From: Anaeramoeba flamelloides
Lineage: Eukaryota; Metamonada; Anaeramoebidae
Length of the DNA: 64,000 nt
Assembly (NCBI GenBank): GCA_027625915.1
Contig: JANTQA010000026.1
Coordinates: 6,510,001 to 6,574,000, forward strand
Reading direction: 5' to 3'
This document shows, piece after piece, positions 23,601 through 34,904 of the stretch; the stretch's first letter is position 1, and each line of letters starts with the position of its first letter. Made by a program: the position numbers and the translations under genes. The notes beneath the pieces were generated by a model, which did no database searches, was not told the origin of the DNA, and worked only from the letters and a program-made list of their open reading frames with translations.

Positions 23601-25377
23601 TTTGAATAATTTTATTTTGAGTAAAAAAAAATAACTCCTTGAAATAATTTATTCGAAAAAAAGCCCTAGGGTCAAGAGAAAGATTGAAATCAACTATGTG
23701 AGTATTAAAACACCTTTACTAATCTAAATGTCAAATTTATTTCTAATAAAAAGTAAATAACATAATTCCCGAGATTGTGGATGCTATTGTGGATGTATTT
23801 TTAGGTTTAAATCCGTAAAAAAAATTTATTCTTTCTAAAAAGAAATTTTTTTAAATTTCTTTGGAATTTAAAAAAAGTTCAAACGGTGTTTTCTAGAATG
23901 GGTAAAATATCTAATGAAGAATTAAAAGAGCGAAATTTAAGGTTCAATATATTTATTTTGAATTAAGAATCCAAAAAATAATTTTGTTAATTTTTTACAA
24001 ATAATAGTCCTACATTTAATGAAAAACCACTCAAATACAAAAAAAAATAAATAAATAAACCACAAATATATGTCCTTATCTCCAATTTTGCTAAATGAAA
24101 CGTGTTTTTCCGTAAAAAGTTGGTTATTTATGTTTTATATATTAAAAATATACTCACAATACATACTAATTCCATTTCTATGGAAAGAAAGATATCCCTT
24201 TTTTAAAAAAAGTCCAATTTACAAAAATCTCAGAAATATATTTTAAAAATAAATCACACTCTTTTGAAATTTTCACAATTTTTTTAAATATTAAATTAGT
24301 TTGATTTAAATATTTTAAATTTTTTCCTAAAAGTAAAAAAAATCAAAATTTAATTTTAAAGGAAATATAAATTAATATACAATAACCAATAAACAATATT
24401 AATATATTTCTTCTTATTTTTTTGTATCTAATTATCATGATTAAATAAAAATTTTAAAAAAATGTAGATCTTTTGTTACAACATGTTCAATAAATTGCAT
24501 AAAACTGAAAGAGGTGTTCGCAGAAATTATATTTCAAAAAAATATAAAAAAATATTTAGGAATCAATGCTAATGATATTTTAGTTCCCTTGATCAATACA
24601 AAAATATATGTCCAATCTTCTGAAAATAAAAAAGAAATCCAAAAGTGCTTTGAAAAAGTAAAAAGCCAATGTAGTATAATTGATTATTTAACCTCAAGTT
24701 CCCAATTTGAATTGGGTTATGATCTTGAAACAACGACTGAGAATACTGAAAGAAAAGAAAATGGGAAAGGTATTTTAAATGGGCTGAAGATCAAAAAAGT
24801 CAAAAAACTTACAAAAAAATATCAAAAAAAGAAGGCTGAATATATTGAACCCTTTACCGTGCAAGGATTCTGGAATCTGAAAAATAATCATGAACAAAGC
24901 CAGTTTAAAGGGTATTTATCATGCGAAAAAAAGGGTGAAGTTATATATGAAATAGATTGGCCCATTGAAATTGGGGGTACAAATACAATACCAGACTGGC
25001 ATAAAGTAATGGCTGCATCCATAAGTTCAATGTCCTTAAGTACATTTGTATTATTTTCCACAATGAATAATATTAAATTAGACTCTTTAGGAATAACCTA
25101 TCAAGGAAAATGGGATCGAAGAAAATTATTTAATTTAAAATCAACAAAAGACATCAAAACAATTAACGATAATAATATTAAGATCAAATATCATATCGTA
25201 ACAAATGAACCAGATTATACAATTAAAAAATTATTTGATTTAGTGAAAGAGTCTAATGTAGGCTATAATCTCTCAAAAAAACATACACCCGTTGCAATGA
25301 ATTTACAAATAAATGACGATATACCCCCAAGAATTTTATTAAAATCAAGAAAACTATCACTTCTTGATCATAAATAA
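20632..25377 (+). CDS. Coiled-coil protein with two tandem OsmC-fold domains, 3.0-kb intron
   Basis: Two exons, 20632-21461 and 24468-25377, join in phase (AA+A) between a GTATGT donor and an AAATGTAG acceptor, giving 579 residues. Residues 1-40 are Ser/Lys rich; about 38-190 form a long coiled coil. Residues 245-352 look like an OsmC domain: YGGLGLAPSPLQFLIMSI, then a helix, then KIYVQSSENKKE and KSQCSIIDYL. Residues 405-558 are a second one: EIGGTNTIPDWHKVMAAS, NNIKLDSLGITYQGKWDR, YHIVTNEPDY and KKHTPVAMNLQI. OsmC/Ohr proteins reduce peroxides with two cysteines and work as dimers; a tandem pair could be an internal pseudo-dimer. The usual first cysteine is absent from both repeats, and the second survives only in repeat 1 (Cys345), so peroxidase activity is doubtful. 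Each half of domain 1 lies in a different exon, which independently supports the splice. The intron carries a 950-bp palindrome. Confidence 0.65.
22119..23070. mobile_element. 950-bp foldback element inside the OsmC-gene intron
   Basis: The arms 22119-22475 and 22712-23070 are inverted copies about 355 bp long with few differences, enclosing about 235 bp. The outer ends read AAATGAGAAAAAATTTCTCA in both directions. The inner blocks include AAGAACCTCGGTACTAGATA and TTAATTGATCGATAAAAAAT. There is no coding capacity beyond a chance frame (22937-23143). The strong arm identity implies recent origin or ongoing conversion. It would fold into a very long hairpin in the pre-mRNA. Confidence 0.75.
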
Positions 25378-26199
25378 TAATCTCAATTGGTTAAACAATA
25401 CGTGTGGTATTTTCACATTTTTGACTATTGTTTTTGATTTCTTTTTAAAAAATTTTATTTATTTTTTTTTTTTTGAATTCTGAAATTCTAATTTTTTTAT
25501 TTTTATTTTTAATTCATGTAATATTTTCACATTACAAGCTATATTTTTATTTTTTTCTTTTTAAATATAAGGATCAACTTTTATAATTATTTTAATTTTT
25601 TTTTTTTTTTTTTCAAGATAATAAATCATTTTTAAAAAATATTTTGAAACCAGAATCTATATAATTGAACATTTTTTTTTTAATTAGGAATACATATACC
25701 TTTTTTAGATTGTATTGTGATGAAAATTTTTCTAAAAACTTATACAAATATATACATTTTACAATTTGAAACTATGTTAATTGCAACATCCTAATCCAAA
25801 AAGGATTTTTTAAATCTTCTGAGATATTGAAAGTTTTAAAAAAAATACCATTTACTATTCTATTTGTGAAAAGAAAGTGAACCCAAGTAATTTAGAGTTG
25901 TTTCTTTAGTTTTTCAATTTTTTTGGACTTTTTTTTTTTGATCAAATTGTTGTTTTTATTAAATTGTATTTTAGATCTAGAAATGTGTTGATGGGAATGT
26001 TTGAAACTGATTATCTAGCAAACACAAATAATAGAGTTGTGAAAATTTATATTTTAAACGAATCTTTTCTTCTTAGACGAATACCAAATGTGAAAATCCA
26101 CCTTTCTAGATAAATTTACTTAAATTAAGAATGAAAAAATAAAATAAATTAGACCAAAGTACATTTTTAAAGATTTTTTTTTCATTATCTTCATGATTC
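25378..26199 (+). other. Intergenic, with one short coding-like frame at 25974-26113
   Basis: After poly-T rich sequence, a GTATTTTAG (possible acceptor) is followed by an open frame of about 46 codons with balanced composition: NVLMGMFETDYLANTNNR, VVKIYILNESFLLRRIP, then VKIHLSR and a TAA. It could be the last exon of an unrecognised gene or a gene fragment. I cannot identify it or connect it to other exons. Confidence 0.2.
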
Positions 26200-26710
26200 T
26201 GATGATACTAAAATCAAAAATCAGCAAAAAAACTACAAATCATTGTATTTTTCCAAATATAAAAATTACCACAGGTAAGTAGCCAGTATTAATGTTTTTA
26301 ATAAGTAATCTTTTTTATCCAAAGAGATGAAAAAAATATAAAACAAAAAAATAAAAACCAATGTTCCCAAAAAGATGAAACGAACCGAACAAAAATTGTA
26401 TTGGTTAAATTTGATTAAATTTCACCAATAATTATTGATCGATCAAATGATAGAATACCATCAACAAAAGTTATTTGTTTATTCTATTAAACTAACTAAA
26501 CACACACCTTCTTTCAATCATTGAATAATCTTTTCGATCTAACAAAACCGACTACTTAGCCTAGGTAAGAGGGAAATGAAAACAAAAGAGATAAGACAAA
26601 AATTAAAATAGTTGGTTAAATCAATATTATTTACAAATTGGATGAAAACTTCATATTGTTTTTCTTTCAATTTTTTTAAAATATGTTCAAATTTTTGGAA
26701 TTTAATTTAA
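26200..26710. mobile_element. T3 subfamily A MITE, diverged copy
   Basis: It shares TTATTGATCGATCAAATGAT, CGATCTAACAAAACCGA and the right end GTTCAAATTTTTGGAATTTAA with the other copies. Its left end is eroded, and the internal GTGTGTCC motif has become TGTTCCC. It is older than the copy at 43988. Confidence 0.55.
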
Positions 26711-28339
26711 AATAGTTATTGGTTTTAAAAAAAAATTTATTCCGCAAATGGAACTGAAATCAAGTTAAAAAAAATTACTGATGGGTATTATGTAATAGGT
26801 TTTCCAGAATTCAGAAAAAAAAAAAAACTTTTGTATTTATATTAATAAATAATTCTTGAATATTCTCAACAATTAATCCCACATTTCTAGCAATTTTTTC
26901 AGATTTAAATTGCCTTTGAAATATCTGAAAATAACCCCTTAATTGTGAAGAAAAAATTATTAATTTTTTTTTACTATAAAATTTGAAAAAAAAACTTACT
27001 AGAAACTTTAAGAATATTAAATTTCTTGTTTTCAATTTTAAAACATCTAATGAAATATTTTTGATCAAAGATCTCTTATGAAAAATTATTATTTACTATA
27101 ATTTAAGTAATTATAAAAAGAAAAAGATTCACTCTTGTTAATTTGTTTAATTTTTAATTTTTTATGATTCTAAGGTATATTTTGAAAGACAGGATAAGTG
27201 GGGGTTACAATTAGAACAAAAAATACAGACCAAAAAACTTTTATTTTTTATCAAAAATATTTTATTTTAATATTTTAATAAAAGAAAGAATTCACCTTAA
27301 CCAAAATAAAAGAAATCGAAGGAATAATAATGAATGTGAAAATTTTGTTTGGAATTACGTCATCAATATGTTAAAATATATATCAGAATTTAAGAGTATT
27401 TATTTCTAATCTTAATTTCTAAATAAAAATTATTAAAGGACATAATTACCTAAAATATAATTTTTTCAAGTTAAATCTGCAAATTTTTAATATTATTAAT
27501 TTCAAGATTTTTTATAAAAATTGTGAAATTTTAAGTATCATGTTTCCAGGTGAAAACCCGTAAGTTTCTGTATAAAAAAACTCTGGAAAGAGTTCTATAA
27601 ACTTATAAGTTAAATTTACAAAATAACTTTATTTTTTAAAAAAAAGGTTAATTTTTTTATTTTGAAGAAATTTTTCGTTTTTACCTTGATGATATCCTAC
27701 CAAAATTTGATTTTAATATTTTATTATTTTCATTTTATATCTTTAAATATAATTTAATCCAGTGCCTGTAACAAAAATGTTTTACACTTTCTTTTACAAG
27801 TTTTGATTGTTTTAAAATTTGAAATTACACTTTTAAATAACATGTAGTTTTTTTTTTTGTTTGATTTTTATTTAATTCAAAGATCTGTATAATATATATA
27901 TTTTTTTTTTACAAATTATTTAATTTTGAAAATTTAATTTTTTTTTGTTCAATTTCTTCAGAATCAAATGCATTTTTGAAAAGTAAAAGAAAACTAACAC
28001 AATAACCAAATACTTCCCAGGTTCGAAATATAGTCTTTAAAAAACAAACAAAAGAGAAAAATAAATTCTCAAATGATAGTATGATTTTCGAATATATTGT
28101 TTATTTCAAGTTCGCAATAATTTTTAATTCAAATTGAAATAAATAAAAACATCAAAAAAGTTTCTAGAATCAATTATAAAAGATATTTTTCTTGATTTTA
28201 GTAAGCTTCCTAATTTGAGTTTAATCCCCAAGATATAACTGTGAAAAATATTTTTCCTGAAAATGGAAAAAAAAAATTATAATTTGTATAACTACTAATT
28301 ATCAACTTTTATAAAGATCTAGATTAGGTATATAATCAG
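26711..28339. other. AT-rich intergenic sequence, nothing recognised
   Basis: No gene or family repeat is supported. One hairpin, AACTCTGGAAAGAGTT with flanking TATA and AAGTTT arms (27558-27605), is noticeable. The longest frames are low-complexity Phe/Lys. Confidence 0.3.
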
Positions 28340-29400
28340 TCTCTAAATTTGAAAAATAAAAACCCAATTCACCTTTTGAAAAAACCAATGAAGAAGTCAC
28401 ACTCAATTTACAATTTGAATGGTTAGAATATATGATTTTGAAAACAATTTGATGGTTTTGATTTCTAGATCTTTAACACTTTTTTAGATCTTAAAGATTT
28501 TTTTTTTTATTTTTTTCATTTTTCTCAAATTAGTTCTTTTTATCACAATAAAGTTTCAAAATACTTAATCTGTCAAATTTTGGGTTGGAAAATAACAAAA
28601 ATCTAAACTCATATTCACTCATAGGGATTGACCTAAAATGAAAAATTTTACTTTATTTGAAGAATCAACCAAATTACAATTGTTTAGAAATAATAGAACT
28701 AAAAAAATTTGAATTACAGTTGATATTCAAAAAGAAAAACCTGAATAAACCTAATTTTCAAAAAAAAAAAATGTTAAAATGTTCAGGTAACCCTTTTCAT
28801 TGGAATTTCTCAAGCAAAATTTTGAAATATCTTTGGAAAAATAAAATTGTTGATAATATGATTTTTTATAATTAAGTGTATGAATTAAAATATAAGTTAC
28901 AAGGCCTCAATTTTCTTTAATCTTAATTTGGGGTTTCAAACATTTTGTTTTACAAATTTACTTAAAGAAAAAGAAAGATTAAATCAAAAAAAATAAAAAG
29001 TAAAAATCTAAAAAAATGAAAAAGGGAAATCAAAAAAACAGAAAAAATGATCAGATTTAAATATTAAAAGTTTATTTGTGAAAAATAATGAATTAAACTG
29101 ATACAAGATATTCTATTTTGACAATAAATCTGGGATGTTTTGACTGAAAAAATTTTTCAATTTAAATCTAATTAAATTGGTCTCCTGCTGAAATGAGATA
29201 TTTTATTATAAATTGTAGGAATTTAACCCATTTGAAAATAAGAAAATAAGTTACATATTGTTTTTTACAATTTGATATTTTGAAATTAAGAATTTTTTGA
29301 ATTTTTTTTAATTGAATTTTTTTGTCAATGAAGATCCGAAGTAATTTTTTTCGTTATTTTAATTGTATAGATGAGATTAATTGATTTTTCAGAAAGTTGA
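28340..29400 (+). mobile_element. Old, enlarged relative of the TTAA-flanked T4 family
   Basis: Blocks ACACTCAATTTACAATTTG (28400), GATTTTGAAAACAA (28433), GGAATTTAACCCATTTG (29219) and TCAATGAAGATCCGAAG (29325) match the T4 elements at 38511 and 54593 in the same order. They are separated by about 500 bp of unrelated sequence, so a further insertion probably lies inside. Its ends are not clear. Confidence 0.45.
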
Positions 29401-31149
29401 TTTTTTTTATTAATATTTTGAAAGGAGGAAATTATTTTACTCGTATAGAAGTAGGGGTTTTTTAATTTCAAAGAATCAAGTAAAATTTTTAATTTCTACT
29501 AAATCTTTTGAAATCTGAAAAAAGTTTCTGGAAATTCACTTCAGTTTTCTGTTTTATCTGTGAAGTGTTCTGGTTTTTTTTTTTTTTTACTTTTTGAAAT
29601 AAAAAGAAAATTTATTAAAATTTTCTGTTTATTTCAAAAAGTCAAAAAAACCTAACGAAAACAAATTGATTTTCAAAATAAAATTTAAAACTCAATACTA
29701 TCAATGTTTTTTTTTTTCATTTAAGAAACAAAAACGAAAAAATTTAGAAATTTTCTTTTTATCTCTGAAATTATAAAACCCAAGGTACTTTACAGAAGTT
29801 GATAAAATTTCTGAAATCTTAATAAAGAATCATAATTTTCTTTACTAATTACAAACAACATGATAAAAAATGGATCTTTACAGTTAATTATATCAAAGAT
29901 ATCATCGTTACTGTTTTTTTTTTTTTTGAATTAAATGTTAGCTTCGAATTATTCAATTTTCTTTACAGTAGTGTAAGTCTTGCAAAACTGATTGACATAA
30001 AGTTTAATTTTTAAAATTGTGAACCCTTTTAAACTTTTTTTGTTAAAGCAGTAGTATTGTTTCAAAATAAAAAGAAATATTACAGAGATCTTGGAATTTT
30101 TTTTTTTTTTTTGTAATTTGTGTTTCGGCTTGTGAAATGAACAAGTTAACCTCAACTAAACAATTTATTAATTTGAATCTTTTTTTTGAAATCCAAAATA
30201 CACATGTTTCCAATATAAAACCAAAAAAAAAATAACCTTTTTTTTTTTAAATTAACAATTAAGTTAATTCTAGAAAAGGCAAAGAGATATTTTTTGTTTT
30301 ATATTGGGAAAGTCTTGATTTAAGAAGAAAATAATTGATTTTGTAATTATTTCTTAATAATTGACATTTTAATAGAAATTTAAGTGAATAAAAATAATTG
30401 AAGTATAGCTGATTTAATAAATGAATGTTTGATATAAGTTTAATGAAATTTCCTCAAAGGAATTTAAATCTATCAGGTAAAGGTTTTTATTCTTTAAAGT
30501 TTTAAAAAATTTGTTTTCAAGTTTTCCAAAAAATGTAAAAAAATTTCTGATAATTTTTCAATTATGAAGAATTTTTAAAAAAAAAAACTTGTTTGGTCTT
30601 ATCCACAAGAAATATTAGAATTATTTAAATCGATTTTGATAGAAAAAAAATTGATTTTGAATTTTAGAGATGAAATTACTTAGTTCATAAATATCTTCAA
30701 GAAAATTTTATTTTGAAAAATCGAATTTTATAGTATACCAAAAATAAAATTTCTTGGTAAAATTGTTAAATGACTTTATGAATTTAATTATTATAAATAT
30801 TTTTCATGTAAACAATACAATTATTGTTTAATACATTGAATCTATCATTTTTTTGTTTAAAGAAAAGAATTATCTCAAAAAATGAAAAAAATCTTTATAT
30901 TAATATTCCTGGGAACAAATATTTGTTATTGTATAATAATGATGAAAATGGTAATAAATAGGGTAAAAAAATTTATATAATCTGAGAAATAAAATGAATT
31001 TAAATATTTTCTTTTTCAAAAAAAATCGAAAAGCAATTAATCAAACAAAAAAAATATTCTTTTTTGGGTTTCTTTGTCGATCAGAATTTTTTGACACTTG
31101 ACATATACAAAATTTGTAAGTAGAGAATATTACCAATAACATATTTTAA
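29401..31149. repeat. AT-rich intergenic sequence with two hairpin elements
   Basis: At 29571-29652, GGTTTTTTT plus CTTTTTGAAATAAA faces TTTATTTCAAAAAG plus AAAAAAACC, giving a near-perfect hairpin of about 80 bp. At 30207-30312, TTTCCAATATAAAAC faces GTTTTATATTGGGAAA about 70 bp away. No genes are visible. Confidence 0.45.
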
Positions 31150-31430
31150 AATTTTGCCCTTGTTATCTTGGAGTACTGATCCCTTAATTGATATTTTATC
31201 CAAAAAGAGATCCTTTGAGATGCTTTTATATAATTTCAATTTTGCCAATCAAAAGAAGTACAATTTAACAATATCCTTTTTTGTGCTAAGCTGTGTCCTT
31301 TGGTATGATTCAAATCCACAATACCCAATGAGGTCTTTAATAGTAATATTCAGATTAGTAAATTATTTTTTTCTTATTCTTGGTTCAATGTCCAAACATA
31401 AATTCCATTACAAAATTATTGGTAATTAAA
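31150..31430 (+). mobile_element. Fragment of a T4-family element
   Basis: Blocks CCAATCAAAAGAAGTACAAT, ATATCCTTTTTTG and AATACCCAATGAGG correspond to the right third of the T4 elements (for example CAATCAAAAGAAGAGCAAT at 55196). The remainder of the element is not visible here. Confidence 0.4.
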
Positions 31431-32416
31431 AATCAAATTGAATTTAAATATTTTTATAAATTGAAGTTATCTATTATAATAAAAAAAATTATAATTTTAA
31501 TATTGAGTTCTATACACTAGAAATATTTGTTTCACGTCTCAATATACAATAAAAAAAATAAAATAAAAAAAATTATAAAATAATTGTAATATTAATTCTG
31601 AAATTTAGTTTAGACTCGGAGTGAGACTGTTTTGAAGTCTTACCATAATAGCTTTTAATAAACCTTAAAAGTGATTTGTATTTGGAAAATTCTAAATTTA
31701 ATCTCTTGTTGTAAAGACATCTCCCATCTTATGTCATTGTAAGCCCACTTGCAAAAAATTTCCCTTCCTTTTCACGATGTCAAAAACTTTATCGAACCAC
31801 CGAACTCATATTTGTAGAAAAAACATTACCGAAGGGATTTTTGAAAAGAAGTTTCTCAAATTTGAGCAGACTAATCAATAAGAAATACTTGGTTTCAAAT
31901 AGAAGGTAAATTTGGCAAAATAAGAATATCAAATAATTTGGATACAAAAACTTATTTAAAGTCAATAAACCTTCAAACATGATTTAAAATTGTAGTATTT
32001 ACGTTACCCCAAGTAAGAAAGTTCCCACAAGGATTAAAAATAATACATTCTGTTCACTACAAAAAATCTGAAACTTTTACCAAACTGTTCACTTTTATAA
32101 AAGCATTCCCTTTTAAGTGTGTTGAAAAGTGTTTGAAAGGCTGAAAACTTGATAAAATTCATAACATTTTTTGTAACAAATATTTATAAATCATTTTTAT
32201 TTTTTTCTTTTCCTCAATAAAACACTTTTCTTTATTAAATTTTTTTGGTTTTAAATAATTGACATCCTTTTTAAAACTCAACCTTACTTTATCTTATTTC
32301 TTTTCACAAACAAGATCGCTAACAACAATTAAAAAAAAAAAAAAAACGTTAATTGCTATTTAAATCAAGTTTACTGTCGTTCTAATCGTTCAATCGTTGA
32401 AAAATTTTTATTCGTT
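31431..32416. other. 5' flank of eIF4E, nothing recognised
   Basis: AT-rich sequence. The segment 31600-31990 is somewhat less AT-rich but has no convincing exon. There is an A18 run about 65 bp before the eIF4E start codon. Confidence 0.3.
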
Positions 32417-33530
32417 ATGAATTCTCCAAAACCAAGAAATCCAAAAGAATCAAAAAAAACAGAAAATACGAACAAACCAAAGGCACAAACAAAAAAAAAT
32501 AATTTAATAACTGAATCTTCTTTTGAAACAACAAACTTTCCAAAAAAGAAAAAACAACAAAAAAACAACAAAATCCAAAATGAAGGGAAAAAGGACAAGG
32601 ACAAGGACAAGGAAGGAACCAAAATAACAAAGAAATCATTTAATAGTGGCAAACAAAGTGATAAACATTATCTTCAATCCAAATGGACAATGTGGGTTGA
32701 TGGATTTACAAGCTCAAAAAAATGGGGTGAAGATCTTACTCGGATCTTTGACTTTGAAACTGTAATTTTCATACTTTAACCAATAACACTTTTTGTCTTT
32801 CTTTTCAATTGGAGTGGCACTATCTTCAATTGTCTCACAATATTCTTATTTTTAATTGTTTCCAATTTATTGTCTTTTTCTTTTTGCGTTTCATTGGATT
32901 AAATTTTGCTTAGCTTGAGGATTTTTGGGCCCTGTACAACAACCTTTGTACTGTTTTAGAACTAAAAAGTGGCGCAAATTTTCGTTTGTTCAAATATGGG
33001 ATCAAACCTGAGTGGGAAGATGAGCATAACGAAAAAGGCGGGAGGTGGAGTTTGAAATTGGAACAATCTGGCGAAGAATTAGAATCGATCTGGTTAAACA
33101 CAGTAAGAGCAAATCCAATTCTTAAAACTGATCAAATCTTTGGAAACAAATTTGTCAATTGTTTCTTCATATTTATGTAAACTGTCTTTTAATTGTTGTT
33201 AAATTCTTTGTTTTTGTTTTTGTTTTTGTTTTTATTTTCTTTACCATTGAAACCAACACCAAGATGCTTTCTATGATCGGGGAGCATTACAAACCTTCTG
33301 AAGAAATTTGTGGCGCAGTGATGAGTAAAAGAAGAGGGACTGATCGTATTTCGTTATGGACAAAAACCTCAGACCAGCAAGAAACCCAAGAATCCATTGG
33401 CAAGAAATGGAAGCAAGAAATTAATTTAGAGAAACTTTTTGGTCCAACAACAATAACATATGTTGGGCATAAACAATTCCAAGGAAGATTGAAAAATAAT
33501 CGAAGATTTCAAGCAAATTATCAAGTCTAA
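32417..33530 (+). CDS. eIF4E: Eukaryotic translation initiation factor 4E (cap-binding protein)
   Basis: eIF4E binds the mRNA 5' cap in the cytoplasm and recruits eIF4G. Three exons, 32417-32761, 32914-33102 and 33264-33530, all join in phase 0 across GTAATT...TAG and GTAAGA...AAG introns of 152 and 161 bp, giving 266 residues. Residues 1-87 are a Lys/Asn/Asp-rich extension. The core then follows the family order: WTMWVDG, SKKW with Trp103 (human Trp56), FETLEDFWALYNNL with Trp120 (human Trp73, the eIF4G/4E-BP contact), KPEWEDEHN with Trp149-Glu150 (human Trp102-Glu103), GGRW, ICGAVMSKRR with basic residues for the cap phosphates, and ISLW (human Trp166). All key residues are present, so it should be functional. 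The N-terminal extension is longer than in animals. It lies 18 kb from the candidate eIF4E-binding protein. Confidence 0.93.
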
Positions 33531-33699
33531 TTGAATTAATAAACCAACCAAAATAATTATTGCCTCACTTGAGAAAGCAGAAAAAAAAACATTTTTTTTT
33601 GTTTTGATATCCAACCCTGATTTTCCAGATTTATTTTCGAGTTTTGCGTTTTTTTATTTTTTTTTTTTAATCGGGAAATGAAATTTTCAATTGTTTATA

Positions 33700-34890
33700 T
33701 ATATATATATTATTGAAGAAGTGTAAATTACACTCTAGTTGCCCCTTTATTACACCCCCTTTCAGAAATTTAAGCGAAAAATCATAGATCTCGGGATTAT
33801 TAATTAATGAAAATAATTTCAAACTATTTTGGTTTAAAATTATTTCATTAAGATTAATTTCTTTTAATTTATTTTGAAATATTAATCTATTTTTTTCATA
33901 GGAAGGGAATACCCATAAAAAATGATCAATATTTTCTATTATTTCTTTCTGTTCATCATTTAAACATAAAGGACAAAATTTATTTGAGTTTTTATCTATT
34001 ACATAGGGTTATCTATTTAGGCAATTAGTAAATGACCTGAATTTTAGAATTATTGAGCTTGAAGGATAACTTAAATATCTTTGGGTTTTAAATAAATTTT
34101 TTTGATATTTTATTATTGTGAAATAGTTTTGTGGAGTGTTTGGAAGTACCGTCAAGTATCACTGAGTGCTGCATAGTACTTAGCTTTTGTTTAATTTTAG
34201 AAATAAAAAGAAAATTTTTTCAATTTTCTCTTCAATTCTAAAATTAAAAAAAAGCTAACAAATTTCCAGCTCTTGGAATTCAATTCTTCATTATATGTGT
34301 ATTTCTAATATTTCAATTTTCTATGCAATTCAATCTTCTGAATTTCTCGTTAATTTTATTATTTATTCGTTGATTGAATTTTAGTAATTTTATCAGATAA
34401 GGAAGAGATAAATTTTTTAATTTTTTTATATTTTTCAATTGTTATGTTGAATTCTGATAACTTTAGTTCTTCATTAACCCAAGAAAATTCAAAAGATTTT
34501 TAATACAAAACATCCTTATTCAATATAAACTTCGAATAACGTATAGTGTTTTCAAAAAATAAAATTTCAGAATCCAAAATGACTTGAAACAAAACATTTC
34601 TCTGAGAAACTATAAAAAAACTAAAATTAATATATATATATATATTTGTTATTACAGGAAGATATCTATCATATGAACTCATTATAGAAAAAAAATGCTA
34701 TCAATGCCCCCAAAAATATTTCCAATTTTTTTTCTAATTACAAAAACTTTTCCAGATCCCAGAAATACTTTAAACATTCCAAATTTTATAAATTTAACAC
34801 TTCCAATTTATTGTTATTATGATGAAATTTTATTGATCATATCATCAATTATGTTTCACAGAAATTCATCCAGGTAAAAAAAACAAGTTT
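33700..34890 (-). mobile_element. LINE 3' segment, copy 3
   Basis: Read on the minus strand, this ends in ACTTCTTCAATAATATATATA, so the 3' tail is a TA-rich microsatellite. Upstream it encodes the decayed C-terminal zinc-motif region and the stretch before it. An A/T palindrome (TTAGCTTTTGTTTAATTTTA against TAAAATTAAAAAAAAGCTAA, 34181-34258) separates the two, as in copy 2 and the copy at 34905. It is a 5' truncated, non-functional LINE copy lying head-to-tail with the next one. Confidence 0.6.
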
Positions 34891-34904
34891 GTTTTTTGTT
34901 ATTA

